64,000 bases of DNA from Manis javanica (Eukaryota; Chordata; Mammalia; Pholidota; Manidae): assembly GCF_040802235.1 (NCBI RefSeq), contig NC_133167.1, forward strand, positions 45,754,001 through 45,818,000. The letters are read 5' to 3'. The stretch's first letter is position 1; each line of letters starts with the position of its first letter. A program made the translations under genes and the position numbers. Below are positions 60,631 to 64,000 of this stretch, one piece after another. A model generated the notes under the pieces. It was given only the letters and a program-made list of their open reading frames with translations, was not told the DNA's origin and searched no databases.

Positions 60631-61014
60631 GCACTGCCCTGTAGGCCTCAGGGCCCTTGCCCAGAGCTGGAGAACTCTGAACCTCAGTTTACCAGTGAAT
60701 TGAAGGAAGCCTAAATGTTCCCTAAATGAGAACATCCAGCTTCTTATCTACATCAATAAATAATGCAAATAAACCACTACACCATATTGATGAAACTCAT
60801 TAAGAAGCCTCCTTTACTAACTCCAGTTAATTCTTCCCAATTACCAGCTGAACTTCAATTGAACAGCTTTTCATTTTGACCTGAAATTATCCTTTTCAGA
60901 CAAGCTAATTTAGCAATGTTGACAATATTCAGAGTTTAAGAACTTTCACATACGTTAATGTACGTTCCCACATCTTAAACCTATGATGAAAACTAGAAAT
61001 GATGGGGTTTCCCT
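60631..61014. promoter_or_regulatory. Candidate enhancer-like block with POU octamer
   Basis: Repeat-free AT-rich sequence with a perfect octamer ATGCAAAT at 60763-60770 next to a forkhead-like aataaacc, and several taatt cores (ccagttaattcttcccaatt, agctaatttagcaatgt). Function is inference from motif content only. Confidence 0.35.
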
Positions 61015-61130
61015 CCATGCATTTAATGTGTATTTATTGAGCCCCCTACTCTATTCTAGGCTTCCCATTTACAGCAGTGAACAAATAGATGCGATCCCTC
61101 CTCCCGTGGCATTTGTTGGGCTCCATCAGG
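61015..61130 (-). mobile_element. L2 LINE 3' end, antisense
   Basis: gtgtatttattgagccccct, actctattctaggcttccca and agcagtgaacaaatagatgc match the antisense L2 3' end. Confidence 0.8.
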
Positions 61131-63224
61131 TTACAAGGAACACGGTAGGTTCCTTTAGTTAAAAACCAGGTTTTTAAAGATACTATGGGTTTATTGTAAA
61201 CATGCAGAAAAAGTTTAGGAAACAGGAAAACAAATCGCCATGGAGACCCTTCTTATTGAGAAACTGAACAACACTACCTCATCATTTAGAATCTGCTACC
61301 CTAGATGCAGAAGTTGTATGAAAAATAGCAGCTTAAAAAATTTGAGGTTGTTTTCCCCAAGTACAATTAATGGCTGATTTTAGTTGAGATGCTGACCTCT
61401 AGCCCCGCCAGCTTTGATGATGAGAAGTCAGGGTCAAATGATGCTCATGGCAATTCAGAGAGAATGAGCTGCGAAGTTGAGGGTGGGACAGGTACAAGAG
61501 AGTTTCAACTGCAAATGCTATCTTAGTCCAACATTTGCTTTAAAATATACCTGTGTGGAGTCTGGGATTTAAGCATCCAAGCTCAAGATGGCCAAGGGTG
61601 TAGAGTAGATGGGATGGGGTTTGGGGACAGAGAAGTTAGGCATGTTGGGGCTGGCTGGCATGTGTAGTTCATTAGACCGAACTTTTCCCAGGCTGCACCC
61701 ACAAGTTATTCTTTTCATAGTTCAGTACTGGCCCAGTCTAGTGCTGTGTTACAGATCAGCCTAAAGGGCCTATCAACCCAGAAACACCTATTAAAGATCT
61801 TATATCCTCTCAGATGAAAAGACATTTAAATAAACTCATGGTACCGAAAGAAAGACATTCACTTCTGAATGTCCTCATTTCAATTGGATCACAGTGTTTG
61901 CTGTAGGGGAAACAGGGAGTCTTTTAAGCTAGGGGGAATTTTGTGGAAGAATTTTCTGAGTCATAACAGGGATATGCAGAGCGCCCACACTGGCCTATTT
62001 GGAGGGATTATTGGACAGCTGTTTTTATTACATAGCTCTACACTATATTCTCTTTGCTATGAATTTCATGGGGCTTTAGGCAAAATCCTACAGCAATTCA
62101 TAGTTGTGCACTGAAGGTTACCATGACATGCTCCCTGTCACACTTGGGCACCACAGTTCCAGCCCTGGAGTTCTCTCCTTTGGATACACCAAAACTCTGT
62201 TATTAGGTAAACAAGCAGCAGCTGTGGAAATCAGACCTTAATTAAAACAAAGTCATATAAAGCTAGCTAACATGCACTTCCTCATTTTGGTCTGTGGCAT
62301 AAAACTGTTTTAGCTTGAGAGTATTCATTTACCATCATTTTCTATTTCTGAGATGAAATTTCCACTCAGAGAAGTTTATAATGGTGTTAGCTCTCTTATA
62401 CCTACTAGTAAACATTACAGACCAATGATACATCCAGAAACAAGCATTCAATAAAGGGAAATATTTTACATATTTCCAAAAGTATCTTAAGGGCTTTCTT
62501 CATGTATTGCCCATTAATATCTCTGAGCCTATTTTATGCAACCCTGAAAACAGAAAACTGGGTATAGAATTACTGTAATTGCTACAATTTTTGTGCCCCA
62601 GTGGTCAGAGCTTCCCAGTAAATAGAATGTGTGCCATTGTTCCAGTACCAAAAAAAAAAATCTAAGTGCCTCAAGATACAGTTTCAACAAATTCCAATTC
62701 TCACTCTTCAACATGAAAGAAAACATCTCTATTGATTTCTGACACAAATAACTGGATCAAAAGAGCTTGCTGTTTTTGTTCAAGGTCCCTCTTTATCTCT
62801 CTTTTATTGTTATGCCCTCCTCTGCTTCACTTGCCTTTGATTGGCTTGTTATAGAATGAACACAGTCATCTCCTGTTTCGAGCAAATTTTTCCCATGTAG
62901 CATTTTGGGGCTATAAGGAACTGCAATCAGATGATCACACGATGTGTGGATGAAGTTTGAATTGGCTATGACATCGTCCAGATGTTCACATGCCTTCTTG
63001 GCACTGGATGCTGACTTTGTGGCCAGAGCCCTGATTTGGACTCACTGCTTCAATTATTGGTGGGTTGGGTACTGTCTTTGGTGATGGTACAGCTGGCAGC
63101 CTCTTGTCCAAGTGCAGGAAAAACTGTGGGAACTAAATGGTGGTACTTTTCCATTTTACAGTGAATATAGTATTTTGGGAACTCATATTTGAGTTTCACA
63201 AAGCCTGAGTTGTCTCCTAGGTAT
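61131..63224. other. Repeat-poor non-coding stretch
   Basis: No gene or confidently named repeat recognised in about 2.1 kb. An A10 run lies near 62649. Confidence 0.4.
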
Positions 63225-63590
63225 TCATTTATTCATTCTTAAAAAAATTAAAACATAATTCACATACTACAAAATTCACTTTTTTAGAGTATGCATTTTC
63301 AGTGGTTTTTAGTTTTTCACAAAGTTGTGCAACCATCACCACTATTCAATTCTAGAATATTCTCACCACCCCAATAAGACTGGCAGTCATTCCCCATTCC
63401 CCCACATCCAAATTTCTGGTAGCCATTTATCTATTTTCTGTCTCTATGAATTTGCCTATACTGCACATTTCATTTTTAAATGACTGAATAATATTTGATT
63501 GTATGTATACATACACCACATTTTCCTTATCCATCAGTTGGTGGATGTTTGGGTTGTTTCCATCTTCTGGCTATTGTGAACATGAACAAT
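63225..63590 (-). mobile_element. L1 3' UTR, antisense (twin-primed copy, 3' part)
   Basis: ttaaaacataattcacatac, gtggtttttagtttttcaca, aagttgtgcaaccatcacca, gtagccatttatctattttc, ccttatccatcagttggtgg and tggctattgtgaacatga are antisense L1M 3' sequence. Confidence 0.9.
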
Positions 63591-63600
63591 GTAACATTAT

Positions 63601-63666
63601 GTAGCCATTTTGGAAAACAGTTTGGTAGTTCCTCAAAAAGTTAAATATGGAGTTATCACATGACCA
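63601..63666 (+). mobile_element. L1 ORF2 end, sense (twin-primed copy, inverted 5' part)
   Basis: gtagccattttggaaaacag, tttggtagttcctcaaaaag and atggagttatcacatgacc read as L1 in the opposite orientation to the adjacent 63225-63590 segment. Confidence 0.9.
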
Positions 63667-64000
63667 AATGTCTTCCCAGTGGATTTCAGCCCTGGGCAAG
63701 TTCACTATGGATTCAATATGACCAAAGAAATTGACAGCCAAACATTCTTTGGAGTGAAAGGGTTTATTACCTGGCTTGTTCTCTGGGCAGTAGGTCGAGC
63801 ACTAGTGTCTCTGCCTCCACCCAGAGCACTGGGCTGAGCTCTCTATACAACACAATAATAGCTTATTGAACTAAAGGTGTGGAAGTGGTAGCCTAGCAAC
63901 AAGCCAGCTACATCATCAGATGGTTTAAGTTCAGTGAGAATCCTGGCCATAGGAACCCCAAATTACCCACACAAAATAATTCCACTCCAAATGTGTACCG
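63667..64000 (-). mobile_element. LTR-like element, antisense, cut by the window end
   Basis: On the minus strand the sequence contains an AATAAA signal (aataaaccctttcactcc, 63764 backwards) followed by a short R-U5-like stretch ending near tgtcttccc at 63669. This is the usual layout of an LTR 3' end. The class is unknown and the other end is outside the window. Confidence 0.45.

Noticed and set aside
1..64000. CRISPR arrays, operons, tRNA or rRNA genes, prophage-like systems
   Set aside because: None seen; the sequence is mammalian with eukaryotic retroelements throughout.

Overview
This window is nuclear DNA from a placental mammal. It is almost entirely non-coding. The repeat content is a deep layer of L2 LINEs and MIR SINEs, fossil hAT and Tigger DNA transposons, old L1 3' ends, MaLR (MLT1/MST-type) LTRs and one decayed ERVL element with an MLT2-like LTR. 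I found no Alu, B1/B2, CAN-SINE, BovB or other obvious young SINE in 64 kb, which argues against a primate, rodent, dog or ruminant. The only clearly young insertion is an L1 3' tail with an intact A-run at the left edge. Its sequence makes me think of a pangolin-type L1, but that is recall at low confidence.

Layout. 0-15 kb: several antisense L2 copies, three of them split by later insertions (an old L1, a hAT element with its target-site duplication, another L1), then L1 and MaLR LTR fragments. 15-25 kb: sparse repeats, a MIR, a 1.7 kb sense L2, and a repeat-free AT-rich block (23.6-24.3 kb) that looks like a conserved non-coding element. 25-39 kb: an MLT1 LTR, several MIRs and long repeat-poor stretches, with two CpG-richer spots at 30.5 and 33.6-34.4 kb. 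39-42 kb: one antisense L2 of about 1.6 kb interrupted by two MaLR LTRs. 43-49 kb: a MER20-like hAT, old L1 3' ends carrying a Tigger that itself carries a 106-bp A-tailed insertion, and another L1. 49-56 kb: LTR-like pieces, repeat-poor DNA with a possible exapted ancient SINE tail near 51.35 kb, a MIR, and an MST/MLT1-type LTR. 56-60.6 kb: the ERVL internal region and its 3' LTR. 60.6-64 kb: repeat-poor DNA, an L1 with a twin-priming inversion, and an LTR-like piece cut by the window end.

No protein-coding exon, tRNA, rRNA, CRISPR or operon structure is supported. The open frames present are short and consistent with chance or with repeat fossils. The window is therefore best read as intergenic or deep intronic DNA whose possible function lies in the repeat-free, enhancer-like blocks. 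Family names are from memory of consensus sequences and boundaries are approximate, usually within a few tens of bases. I saw no previously undescribed gene system.
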